A program made the position numbers and the translations under genes. A stretch of 14,813 nucleotides of DNA, taken from positions 1 through 14,813 of the forward strand of contig CAAHEN010000090.1 in NCBI GenBank assembly GCA_900772575.1, in the 5' to 3' direction. Of this stretch, positions 5,764 to 13,730 are shown in pieces. Origin of the DNA: Bacteroidaceae bacterium. Lineage in GTDB: Bacteria; Bacteroidota; Bacteroidia; Bacteroidales; Bacteroidaceae. Positions within the stretch are counted from its first letter, which is position 1. The number at the start of each line of letters is the position of its first letter. The notes beneath the pieces are model-generated. The model did no database searches, was not told the DNA's origin, and was given only the letters and a program-made list of their open reading frames with translations.

Positions 5764-5830
5764 CAGTGGCGAGATTCTGCTGCGGCCTCGCGCGGACTGC
5801 GGTGTGGACACTGCCGGTGGCTCGCCACTG
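5764..5830 (+). promoter_or_regulatory. Stem-loop in the leader of the T9SS cargo gene
   Basis: CAGTGGCGAG (5764-5773) and CTCGCCACTG (5821-5830) form a perfect 10-bp stem enclosing 47 nt of GC-rich sequence. It lies between the predicted start near 5727 and the ATG at 5898, and may affect translation or mRNA stability. Confidence 0.35.
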
Positions 5831-5897
5831 CCTCTCCAAGTAACGTTCCTGCCCGTGCAGCCACCGGAGGGCAGGCTATGAAAACCCATGATGGATT

Positions 5898-8600
5898 ATG
5901 AGTAAGACTTCTACACTTCTTATGGCTTCGTTGCTGGCCCTGCCGCTTGCGGCACAACAGCCAAAGCCGCAGCAGGGCAAGGCCCGTGCCGCCAGTCCTT
6001 ACGCCATCGCCCTCAGTGAGGGACGGCTCGCTCCGCCGGCAGTCAGGGATGTCACCACGCGCGACACCCTGCTGCTGACAGACATCAGCGACAGCGACGG
6101 CCACAAGACCACCATCACCTACGACGAATATGGTCGCCGAAAACTCGTGGAGGGTAACTTTGGCGAGAACCTCCGCTACACCTACACTGTCGGTGCTGGC
6201 AACGGCTGGACGTCCAAACTGGTCGAACAGAAGTCCAAAATTGGCAGCTATGAGCCCTATGAAAAAGAGGAACGCACACTCGACGCCCAGGGCCGCATCA
6301 CCCAGCGCAAGGAGTACTACAGCTCTTATGATGCAAACGGCCAGCCGGTCATGGCGCTGAAACGCACGACGGACTATGACTATGCCCATCCAGTCTATGA
6401 CGACAAAGGCAACGCCACCTATGGTGTCGCCGTACAGATCGTGGATTACTACGAAGGCGAGCAGAGCAGCATAACCCGCTATGCGTGGATGAACAGCGCC
6501 GAGCAGTACATCAAAACGCTTGAAGAGTACGGCGGCAGCAGGATGGAAGCCACGGAGACCGCCGACGGTTACCACACGGTGAACTACACCACCGACGGCA
6601 CATCGGGCGCTTGGACAAAGACCGAGGAGGAGGATGTCTACCTGATCAAGGTCAGCCCCGGTGTCGTGGCCGACGGCGGTTCGCTGCGCACGTCGTACTA
6701 TAACGGCCAAGAGGCCGTCAGTGGTGACAAAACCATCTATGCCGCCAACACGCCAGAGGCCGGCTGGAGCCAGTGGATTTCTTACAGCTACGACCCTGAT
6801 ACCGGGACTTGGACGCCCAATTCGCGACAGGACAAGTTCGGTGTGACCGGCCATGGCCTCAATGAAGCGATCACCGGCAGCAAGGCCGTCTGGCGCTATT
6901 ACCGCTACACCAACGGTGCCTGGAGCCTTTACGCCACCAATACTTATGAGCAGGTGAAGGACTCACTCTGGCATATTAGTTTAGGCCAGAGCCAGAATGG
7001 CTACTATGCTATCCGCAGTGCCAACGGCAAATTCAACGGCTATCCGTGTACCATGCTGACCGCTACCACGGGCTATATCGCCTACGGCGGTGACAGTGAG
7101 GGAAGCTATGCCTACGAGTTCACCACCGCCGGCCTGACAGGCAAGACATTGCTCATCAAGCAAGAAAGTGTTGCCTTGCCTTTTGCCCCAGGCAACTCTT
7201 TCAATATCTCCGTCCTGAGAGGCGATATCTCCGCCATCTATGACAAGGACGCCGACGGCAAATGGCAGCCCCGTCGTGAATGGGACGTCACGAGCCAAGG
7301 TGATACGCCGGGTGGCGCACAGGCCACCGTGCGCACCCATTACACCCGTGATGCCGAAGGCCGCTTTGTGCAGATCAGTGACTACTTCACGCCGACCGCT
7401 ACGGCTGGCGCCACTGAGTTTGAGGGTGAGCGCCTTGCCTTCGAATATGCTGACCGCGAAGCCACTTGCACCTACAGCGTCACCTACTCAACCAAGAACC
7501 CCGTACTCAAGATCGACCGCAAGTATGTGTACTCCTTGCTCGACGACGGCACGTTGCGCTATGATGGGTATGAGTATGAGAACGGCAAGGTGGACTATCG
7601 GTATCGCACGGACCGCAAGGACGGCGTCACGACCAGATATAAGTATAACGCAGCCACAGACGAACTGACCGTGTCTGGGCAGGATCTCGCCACCAACTAT
7701 TCGAAGACCGATGCCGACGGCAAACTCACGGACTACGTCGTGGAGTACGACGCCAACAACGTCCCGACATTTGTCAGCAAGACAGAGAGCCAGGGGTTCT
7801 TGAACGATCCTTACCGCATGAGAGCTTCCTATACTTACGACAAGGCCACGGGCAAGTGGGTCGGCGAGAGCAAGGAGGAAAGCTACCATTATAGCATACC
7901 TTTCAAGTGGTATGAAGACCCGATTGACCCGCTCGGAACCTACGACGACAGCTATGCCCCCATACCTGCGGGCGACGGTGACAGCTACGGTCGCAGCCGC
8001 CAGTTGAACGAGGCCTACGAGTACAACTATACGAAACAGTACAGCTGGGACGCCGCCAAGAACGACTGGGTGCGCACTGACGGCACGGCCGACTTCTCCT
8101 ACGAGATGCCTGATGCCCATACGCTCGTGCTTACCGGTCTGGCCGACAATGACAATATCATCGATGAGACCATCAAGACCAACGGGAACTATGACCCTGT
8201 CCAGCATGTCACCGTCAGGCGCAACACCGACGAGGAAGGCACGGAGACCGAGACCAGCGCATTTTCATGGACCTACAATGAGCGCGGCTGGCTGACCAGT
8301 TCCACTTATGAAAACAAGTTCGATTTCCGCGATGGCAGCCATGACGAGAACAAGTCGGAGACCGTCTATACCTACACGCAACTCAGTATCCTGCCGACGG
8401 CCATCGACCGCGTCAGTGCCGCCGCCATGCGCCTGACCGTCAGTGGCAACACGATCACCGCTCCCGAGGGCATGGCCATCAGCCTCTACGACACCGCAGG
8501 CCGCCTTGCCGCCAAGGGCGTGGGCAGCGTCACCGTCATGGCCAAGGGTATCTACGTCGTCAAGACCGCTGCCGGCACCTGCAAGGTGATAGTCAAATGA
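5898..8600 (+). CDS. Large secreted protein with T9SS C-terminal sorting domain, function unknown
   Basis: This 900-residue protein starts with a signal peptide (MSKTSTLLMASLLALPLAAQ). It ends in a roughly 55-residue type-A T9SS sorting domain: LTVSGNTITAPEGMAISLYD, TAGRLAAKG, KGIYVVKTAAGTCKVIVK. The Sec system and then T9SS would carry it across both membranes, with removal of the sorting domain and release or anchoring at the cell surface. The middle is rich in Tyr, Asp, Gly and Thr and contains many short beta-hairpin-like units of the kind Y-x-Y/W-D/N-x-x-T-G-x-W (YSYDPDTGTWTPN, YTYDKATGKWVGE, YSWDAAKNDWVRT). These recall YD/RHS-type repeats without clearly belonging to that family. No catalytic motif is seen; adhesin, glycan binding or a structural role are all possible. 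It has its own promoter and a hairpin after it. The ATG at 5898 is chosen because the signal peptide begins there. Confidence 0.85.
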   Translation: MSKTSTLLMASLLALPLAAQQPKPQQGKARAASPYAIALSEGRLAPPAVRDVTTRDTLLLTDISDSDGHKTTITYDEYGRRKLVEGNFGENLRYTYTVGAGNGWTSKLVEQKSKIGSYEPYEKEERTLDAQGRITQRKEYYSSYDANGQPVMALKRTTDYDYAHPVYDDKGNATYGVAVQIVDYYEGEQSSITRYAWMNSAEQYIKTLEEYGGSRMEATETADGYHTVNYTTDGTSGAWTKTEEEDVYLIKVSPGVVADGGSLRTSYYNGQEAVSGDKTIYAANTPEAGWSQWISYSYDPDTGTWTPNSRQDKFGVTGHGLNEAITGSKAVWRYYRYTNGAWSLYATNTYEQVKDSLWHISLGQSQNGYYAIRSANGKFNGYPCTMLTATTGYIAYGGDSEGSYAYEFTTAGLTGKTLLIKQESVALPFAPGNSFNISVLRGDISAIYDKDADGKWQPRREWDVTSQGDTPGGAQATVRTHYTRDAEGRFVQISDYFTPTATAGATEFEGERLAFEYADREATCTYSVTYSTKNPVLKIDRKYVYSLLDDGTLRYDGYEYENGKVDYRYRTDRKDGVTTRYKYNAATDELTVSGQDLATNYSKTDADGKLTDYVVEYDANNVPTFVSKTESQGFLNDPYRMRASYTYDKATGKWVGESKEESYHYSIPFKWYEDPIDPLGTYDDSYAPIPAGDGDSYGRSRQLNEAYEYNYTKQYSWDAAKNDWVRTDGTADFSYEMPDAHTLVLTGLADNDNIIDETIKTNGNYDPVQHVTVRRNTDEEGTETETSAFSWTYNERGWLTSSTYENKFDFRDGSHDENKSETVYTYTQLSILPTAIDRVSAAAMRLTVSGNTITAPEGMAISLYDTAGRLAAKGVGSVTVMAKGIYVVKTAAGTCKVIVK

Positions 8601-8636
8601 CGTTCCGTCCGTTTTTCTAAAATAAGCACTAACTGA

Positions 8637-8674
8637 AGAGCGCCCGCCACCGCGACTGCGGTGGCGGGCGCTCT
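8637..8674. terminator. Perfect 17-bp hairpin after the T9SS cargo gene, no T-run
   Basis: The arms 8637-8653 and 8658-8674 pair perfectly (17 bp, starting AGAGCGCCCGCC) around the loop GACT, 36 nt after the stop. No T-run follows on either strand. It probably ends or stabilises the transcript, but it is not a classical intrinsic terminator. Confidence 0.5.
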
Positions 8675-8798
8675 GGCCAATATCGGTATGGCCGGGCGGA
8701 ACCATGCCCATGTGCGCCAAACGTCCAGTCGCGCGTCACTGCCCCGCAAGTTCACAGAATGCACATACAAAAGAGATGGATTTGAAACATTGTCCCCG

Positions 8799-8806
8799 TA
8801 CTTTTG
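8799..8806 (+). promoter_or_regulatory. -7 promoter element of the TonB receptor-phosphoesterase operon
   Basis: TACTTTTG followed by CAC fits TAnnTTTG and lies 72 nt before the ATG, so transcription would start near 8813. A TTTG at 8781-8784 is only 14 nt upstream, closer than the usual 19-21, so the -33 element is uncertain. Confidence 0.45.
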
Positions 8807-8877
8807 CACCTGAAAAATAGAGTCGGTTTTCATCCCGACCAATACAGACAGATATCACATATATTTAACATTTACCC

Positions 8878-11800
8878 ATGAGAAACGAAATCATCGCCAC
8901 CGCCATGCTGATGACGTGCGGCATCACGACAGTGGTGGCGCAGAACTCCTACGCGACAGTTGGTGGCGTCGTCCTGGACGAGAACGCCCAGCCGGTCATC
9001 GGGGCCGGCATCCGCGTCAAGAACGAGTCCACCGGTTTCACCACTCGCACTGTGACTGACAAGAAAGGTGCCTACACCATTCCCCAGCTGCCGCTGGGCG
9101 GCCCCTACACCGTGACCTGCAGCTACATCGGCTATGCCAACCAGGAACGCCGCGACTACCAGCTGAACCAGGGCGACAATGTCCGCATCGACTTCAGACT
9201 GTCTGTCGCATCGAAAGACCTGCAGGAAGTGGTCGTCGTGTCGAACACGATGAAGCAGAAGGTGCGCACGCTGGGCGAGGCCACCTCCATCACCCAGAAA
9301 GACATGGCGACAATGCCCATGAACGGGCGCAACTTCACAGCCCTGACAGACCTGTCGCCGCTCAGCAAGGGTGAGAACCTCGGCGGACAGATAGCGACCT
9401 CGACCGGCTACACCATCGACGGCATGAACGCCCGCTCGCCAATCTGGGGTGGCGCCTCCAACAACGGTCCCTACCTGCTGTCGACAGAGGCCATACGCGA
9501 GTTCGAGGTCGTCACTAACAACTACGACGTCACCTATGGCCGCGCCGGCGGCGGGACGATCAGTGCCGTGACGCGGTCGGGCACCAACCAGTTTCACGGT
9601 GCCGTCTTCGGCTATTACCGGGGTGACAAACTCTCGAGCAAGTATGACGTCAACGGGAACCGCAATTCCAGCAAATACACCACGTCGCAGTTTGGCTTCG
9701 CCCTGGGCGGCCCGATTGTGAAGGACAAACTGCACTTCTATGCCTCGTTTGAGCAGCAGCTGGACAGCCGCCCGCTGATCATCGCCGACATTCACAGCAC
9801 AGACGACGAGAAGAGGTATGGCATCTCAAAAGAGAATCTGGATCATTTCATCGAAGTGGCCCGCAACCAGTACGGCGTGTCGAAGACGCAGCCACAGGTG
9901 GGCTCTTTCGACAAGCGGCGCCCGACGACGACGGCCTTCCTGCGGCTCGACTGGCAGATAGACCGGAACAACCTGCTGACCCTGCGCGACAACATGAACT
10001 ATGACAAGCGCAACCTGCAGGTCTCAGACAATAGCAAGATCAATCTCTATGAGGTCTACGGCAACGCTGTCAATTCAGACAACAGCCTGATGCTGTCATT
10101 GCGCTCTACACTGGGCGCCCAGATGACGAACGAGCTGAAGTTCCAATACCTCTACACCAACTACGACGGCCAGACCGGCAAGGACATTCCTTCGCAGAAC
10201 ATCCCCCGCGCCATTGTCGAGAACATCAAGTCCACCATAGACGGGCAGGACTACACGCTGAGCACCATCCAGCTCGGCGGCCAGCGCTACTCACCGGAGT
10301 TTTTCAAGAACAACTGTTTCCAGCTCGTCGACAATTTCTACTGGAACACAGACCGGATCAATTACACTTTCGGCGCCGACCTGATGTACACGCGGCTGAA
10401 CTCCAGAGCCTCCAACGAGCTGAATGGCCGCTTCTACTATGCCTCGATGGCCGACTTCGAGAACAATACCCCCTACCGGTATGCGCGTGAGGTGCCCATC
10501 GGAGACCCCAATGTCAAGCAGGGCGTGCTGGACGGCGCCATATATGCCCAGGCCAAGGCCAAGCTGTTCACCGGTGCCGACCTGACGGCTGGACTCAGGA
10601 GCGACTTCTCCCACTACTACAACAATCCGGCCAACAGCGAGTTGCTGACTGACAGGCTGGGACTCTCCACGACAAACGGCGTGGCCAGCTACCTGATAGA
10701 GCCCCGTATGCAGTTCTACTGGGACATCAAGGATCGTCACACAGACATACTCAAGGTCGGCGGTGGCGTCCTGGGCTCCAACATGAACAACTACGCCATG
10801 GTCAACAACCTGCAGTTTGACGGGCAGCGCATCGTGTCCATCGACGTGTCGGGCGACGGCGTGCCGCGGCCAGACTTCAATGCCTACCGGCAAAACCCCG
10901 CCACGGCTCCCGGCGCTGAGCTCTTTGACCAGCTGGGCATAGAGAAAGTGGCGACTTACAATGTGAACTCGGCCGACGTCAAGATGCCGGTCGTCTACAA
11001 GGCCAACATCAACTACACGAAGTTCATCACCGACCGGCTGCGCGTCGGCGCCAGCCTCTACGGCTCATGGATCCGCAACAACTACACCTACGTGGATCGC
11101 AACATGGTGGACGAGCCCTACTTCAGACTGGACAACGAAGGCGGACGCGGCGTCTATGTGCCGGCCAGCACAATCACTGCCAACGGCACCACCAACTGGA
11201 TGAACAGCCGGAAGGACACGTCCATCGGCCGTGTGCTGGAACTGGTCAGCAAGGGAAAGGTCAATACCTACTCTTTTGTGATAGACGCCTCCTATCGCTA
11301 TTACAAAGACGGGCAGATCACGGTCAGCTACACCTGGAACAGCTCTAAAGATAACACCTCCTACAACGGCAACGTGGCCAACAGCGCCACGCGCTACCAT
11401 CCCATCGTCGACGACCCGCGCGACCTGAGCACCATGAGCTACTCAGACAACCAGTTCCGCCACAAGATTGTCGTCTACGGCACCCTCCCCACATTCCATG
11501 GCTTCAAGGTCGGCTTCCGCTACTCCGGCATCGGCGGCACGCGCTACTCCATCGTGGCCAACGGCAACATGAACGGTGACTTTGTCGCAGAGAACGACCT
11601 CGCCTTTGTCTTCGACCCCAACGACCCGAGCACTCCGGAGAATATCCGCGAAGGCCTGAACACACTGCTCAACAATCCCGACATCGAAAGCGGGTTCAAG
11701 GACTACGTGCGAGACAGTTTTGGGAAAGTCGCCAAGCGCAACGGCGGTGTCAATCCCTTTACCGGCGTGCTGGATCTGAAGGTCAGCAAGGACATCAAGC

Positions 11801-12030
11801 TCTTCAACACACATGCCCTGAACCTGTCGGTGGACGTCTTCAACGTCGGCAACATCTTCAATAAGAAATGGGGGCTGTCCAAAGACCTCGGCAAGCAGTA
11901 CCTGCTGAACGTCAAAGGGTTCGACCAGGCCAAGAGGGAATTTGTCTATTCCGTCAACCCCAATGCCGGAAAGACGACCTACTCCGGGACACCTTGGCAA
12001 ATACAGATAGGCGCAAGATACTCATTCTAA
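8878..12030 (+). CDS. Oar-like TonB-dependent outer-membrane receptor
   Basis: This 1050-residue protein has, in order: a signal peptide (about residues 1-22, ending TTVVAQ); a carboxypeptidase-regulatory-like beta-sandwich (about 26-108, VGGVVLDENAQPVIGAGIRV...TDKKGAYTIPQLPLGGPYTV); a TonB-box-like strand EVVVVS at 117-122; a plug domain (to about 240, with TIDGMNARSPIWGG and GGGTISAVTRSGTNQFHG); and a long outer-membrane beta-barrel ending in ARYSF with the terminal Phe typical of barrels. Such proteins use TonB-ExbBD energy to import large ligands. The plug signature and architecture resemble the Oar group rather than SusC, and no SusD lipoprotein follows. A phosphoesterase gene starts 12 nt after its stop, so the two form an operon. 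The ligand is unknown; a phosphorylated compound is a reasonable guess from the partner. Confidence 0.9.
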   Translation: MRNEIIATAMLMTCGITTVVAQNSYATVGGVVLDENAQPVIGAGIRVKNESTGFTTRTVTDKKGAYTIPQLPLGGPYTVTCSYIGYANQERRDYQLNQGDNVRIDFRLSVASKDLQEVVVVSNTMKQKVRTLGEATSITQKDMATMPMNGRNFTALTDLSPLSKGENLGGQIATSTGYTIDGMNARSPIWGGASNNGPYLLSTEAIREFEVVTNNYDVTYGRAGGGTISAVTRSGTNQFHGAVFGYYRGDKLSSKYDVNGNRNSSKYTTSQFGFALGGPIVKDKLHFYASFEQQLDSRPLIIADIHSTDDEKRYGISKENLDHFIEVARNQYGVSKTQPQVGSFDKRRPTTTAFLRLDWQIDRNNLLTLRDNMNYDKRNLQVSDNSKINLYEVYGNAVNSDNSLMLSLRSTLGAQMTNELKFQYLYTNYDGQTGKDIPSQNIPRAIVENIKSTIDGQDYTLSTIQLGGQRYSPEFFKNNCFQLVDNFYWNTDRINYTFGADLMYTRLNSRASNELNGRFYYASMADFENNTPYRYAREVPIGDPNVKQGVLDGAIYAQAKAKLFTGADLTAGLRSDFSHYYNNPANSELLTDRLGLSTTNGVASYLIEPRMQFYWDIKDRHTDILKVGGGVLGSNMNNYAMVNNLQFDGQRIVSIDVSGDGVPRPDFNAYRQNPATAPGAELFDQLGIEKVATYNVNSADVKMPVVYKANINYTKFITDRLRVGASLYGSWIRNNYTYVDRNMVDEPYFRLDNEGGRGVYVPASTITANGTTNWMNSRKDTSIGRVLELVSKGKVNTYSFVIDASYRYYKDGQITVSYTWNSSKDNTSYNGNVANSATRYHPIVDDPRDLSTMSYSDNQFRHKIVVYGTLPTFHGFKVGFRYSGIGGTRYSIVANGNMNGDFVAENDLAFVFDPNDPSTPENIREGLNTLLNNPDIESGFKDYVRDSFGKVAKRNGGVNPFTGVLDLKVSKDIKLFNTHALNLSVDVFNVGNIFNKKWGLSKDLGKQYLLNVKGFDQAKREFVYSVNPNAGKTTYSGTPWQIQIGARYSF

Positions 12031-12042
12031 GCGACGTACGAT

Positions 12043-13155
12043 ATGAAAAAGATACTGTCCCTACTCCTCGTCTCACTGTTCGCGTTCACCGCTGCCAGCG
12101 GTGGAACCGTCGACGGTGAGCCCAGGCTCGACAACAAGAAAAACTGGACTGTCATCGTGATTCCAGACACGCAGGGCTACTCCAAGAGTTCCCTGTCGCA
12201 ACCCATCTGCGACCTGATGATGGCATGGGTGGCCGCCCACAAGGACAGCCTGAACATCAAGATGGTGCTCCACACCGGCGACCTCGTGGAACACGATGAC
12301 CGCATCATCGTCGGCGGGTACTCCGGCGACCAGACGTCGCGGCAGCAATGGCAGTTCATCGCCAACAGCTTCAAAAAGCTCGATGGCGTCCTGCCCTACC
12401 TCTCGGCGACGGGCAACCACGACTATACCTATGTGGAGCGCGACGGCGGAAAGAAGACGCAGTTTGCCCAGTATTTCCATACGGACAAGAATCCGCTGAA
12501 CCGGGCACTGCTGTGCCAGCACATGACCGACGGCAGCGGCAACCCGACACTGGAGAACGCCGCCTACGAATGGGTCTCGCCCAACGGCAAGCCCTACCTG
12601 TTCATGCAGCTGGAGTATGGGCCTAGAGACACTGTCCTGACGTGGGCCCGCAACATCGTCTCGATGGAAAAATACAAGCGGCACCGCGTGGTGCTGCTGA
12701 CCCACGCCTACCTTGATGACAAGTCAGAAAGGCTCAACGAGCCCGTCAGCATCTCGGCCTACCAGCCCATCGTCAGAGACGGCGAGGCCGTGAGGACACG
12801 CCCTGTCCTGAAAGACGCCAACTGCGGGGAAGACATCTTCAGGAAACTGGTCTACCCCGCTTCGAACATCGAACTGGTCGTCTGCGGCCACATCGCCGGT
12901 TACGGGTTCCGCAAGGACAGCAACCAGACCGGCAAGGTGGTCAACCAGATGCTGTTTGACATGCAATGCGCCGATGGCGGTTACGACGGCAATGGCGGTG
13001 ACGGCTGGCTGCGTATTCTGGAGTTCTCACCAGACGAGCAGACTGTGAAAGTGAAGACCTTCTCGCCCCTGTTCTTCCTCTCACAGAAAACGAGGAAGCT
13101 GGCCAACTGGAAAGACGCCGGCAACGAGTTCGAATTCAAGTTTTCCGGACAGTGA
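12043..13155 (+). CDS. Periplasmic calcineurin-like metallophosphoesterase
   Basis: This 370-residue protein has a Sec signal peptide (MKKILSLLLVSLFAFTAASG) without a lipobox cysteine, so it is probably periplasmic or secreted. Metal-binding motifs of the calcineurin fold are visible: PDTQ (D42, where the usual DxH is DTQ), TGDLVEH (D80), GNHD (N125, H126), LLTHAYL (H221) and CGHIAG (H283). The final GHxH motif is reduced to GHxxG, which with PDTQ and the NGGDGWLRILEFSP tail marks a distinct subgroup of these enzymes rather than damage. Members hydrolyse phosphomono- or phosphodiesters with two metal ions; the substrate here is not known. It is the second gene of the operon with the TonB-dependent receptor, 12 nt downstream, and could dephosphorylate the imported ligand (inference). 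Confidence 0.87.
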   Translation: MKKILSLLLVSLFAFTAASGGTVDGEPRLDNKKNWTVIVIPDTQGYSKSSLSQPICDLMMAWVAAHKDSLNIKMVLHTGDLVEHDDRIIVGGYSGDQTSRQQWQFIANSFKKLDGVLPYLSATGNHDYTYVERDGGKKTQFAQYFHTDKNPLNRALLCQHMTDGSGNPTLENAAYEWVSPNGKPYLFMQLEYGPRDTVLTWARNIVSMEKYKRHRVVLLTHAYLDDKSERLNEPVSISAYQPIVRDGEAVRTRPVLKDANCGEDIFRKLVYPASNIELVVCGHIAGYGFRKDSNQTGKVVNQMLFDMQCADGGYDGNGGDGWLRILEFSPDEQTVKVKTFSPLFFLSQKTRKLANWKDAGNEFEFKFSGQ

Positions 13156-13250
13156 CCCCGCCACACCGCGGCAGGGGTCGCGTCAGAGGCCATTAGCCTT
13201 TTTCGTTCGGCCCTGAGACCGCCGGCACGGCTCGCCATTCAGGGAAACGC

Positions 13251-13323
13251 AGGCTTCAGCCTACAGCGCTTGGTGCATAACCTTTCACGGGACAGATGCA
13301 CCAGGCGTTGTGGGCTGAAGTCT
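13251..13323 (+). repeat. 27-bp uninterrupted stem-loop with four G-U pairs
   Basis: Arms 13251-13277 and 13297-13323 pair over 27 consecutive positions around a 19-nt loop. The tip arms read TGGTGCA/TGCACCA. Four pairs are G-U in plus-strand RNA and none is a mismatch; in minus-strand RNA the same positions would be A-C mismatches. This favours a plus-strand RNA whose fold is kept. Confidence 0.6.
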
Positions 13324-13352
13324 CAGATTGGCGTTATGGCGGCGCGATTGCC

Positions 13353-13388
13353 CCCGGCAAGGCTGTGACGCGTCACAGCCTTGCCGGG
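13353..13388. repeat. Perfect 36-bp palindrome
   Basis: The sequence reads the same on both strands from 13353 (CCCGGCAAGGCTG...) to 13388 (...CAGCCTTGCCGGG) with its centre at GACG/CGTC. As RNA it makes a 16-bp stem with a 4-nt loop. No T-run follows. It may be a factor-binding site, a terminator-like barrier or a repeat-element end. Confidence 0.6.
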
Positions 13389-13553
13389 ACGAGACTGGCC
13401 ATCATGAACAAGCGGTCAAAATTCAGGAACAAGTGGAAGATATGCATGCCCAAATGGAAATACGCGATTCCAGACCCTGTTGCCACGCCAGCCGCCAGTG
13501 CAAAATGCCATATTTATCAACGCATTATTCCAAGCAAAATAGGCAGAACTGGC

Positions 13554-13585
13554 TTTGTGTGTTCAAACATTTTATTTTACCTTTG
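13554..13585 (+). promoter_or_regulatory. Bacteroidetes-type promoter of srfB
   Basis: TTTG (13554-13557), a spacer of exactly 20 nt, then TACCTTTG (13578-13585) followed by CAA: one of the best matches in the window to the phylum consensus. The start would be near 13592 and the leader about 139 nt. A hairpin ACCGTCTTC (13590-13598) / GAAGGCGGT (13610-13618) sits at its very 5' end. Confidence 0.75.
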
Positions 13586-13730
13586 CAATACCGTCTTCCC
13601 ACACAAACAGAAGGCGGTGCCCTGCTGCCGCTCACTGGGTGTGACGTCCGTGCGCCAGACGCCAGTTCCACCTCATAGCGGCTATGCACCATTCCACACC
13701 AGTCATCAACCATCTCTTCCCCTCCCACCT

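Larger units (their letters stand above)
13156..13553. other. Intergenic region with two large inverted repeats
   Basis: No protein gene is recognised in 575 nt between the phosphoesterase stop and the srfB start. Near the left end are GACCCC/GGGGTC (13154-13179) and a small AGGC-catta-GCCT hairpin followed by T (13187-13203), which may end the operon. Then come CCCTGA/TCAGGG (13211-13244), the 27-bp stem (13251-13323) and the 36-bp palindrome (13353-13388). The right part is AT-richer and leads into the srfB promoter. Confidence 0.5.

Noticed and set aside
5763..6854. Minus-strand frame of about 363 codons opposite the T9SS cargo gene
   Set aside because: The plus-strand gene has a signal peptide and sorting domain; the reverse frame is a composition shadow without motifs.
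8872..9795. Minus-strand frame of about 307 codons opposite the TonB receptor
   Set aside because: Shadow of a clear TonB-dependent receptor gene; no recognisable domain.
8878..12030. SusC of a SusCD polysaccharide-utilisation locus
   Set aside because: No SusD-like lipoprotein, glycoside hydrolase or regulator is adjacent, and the plug resembles Oar-type receptors.
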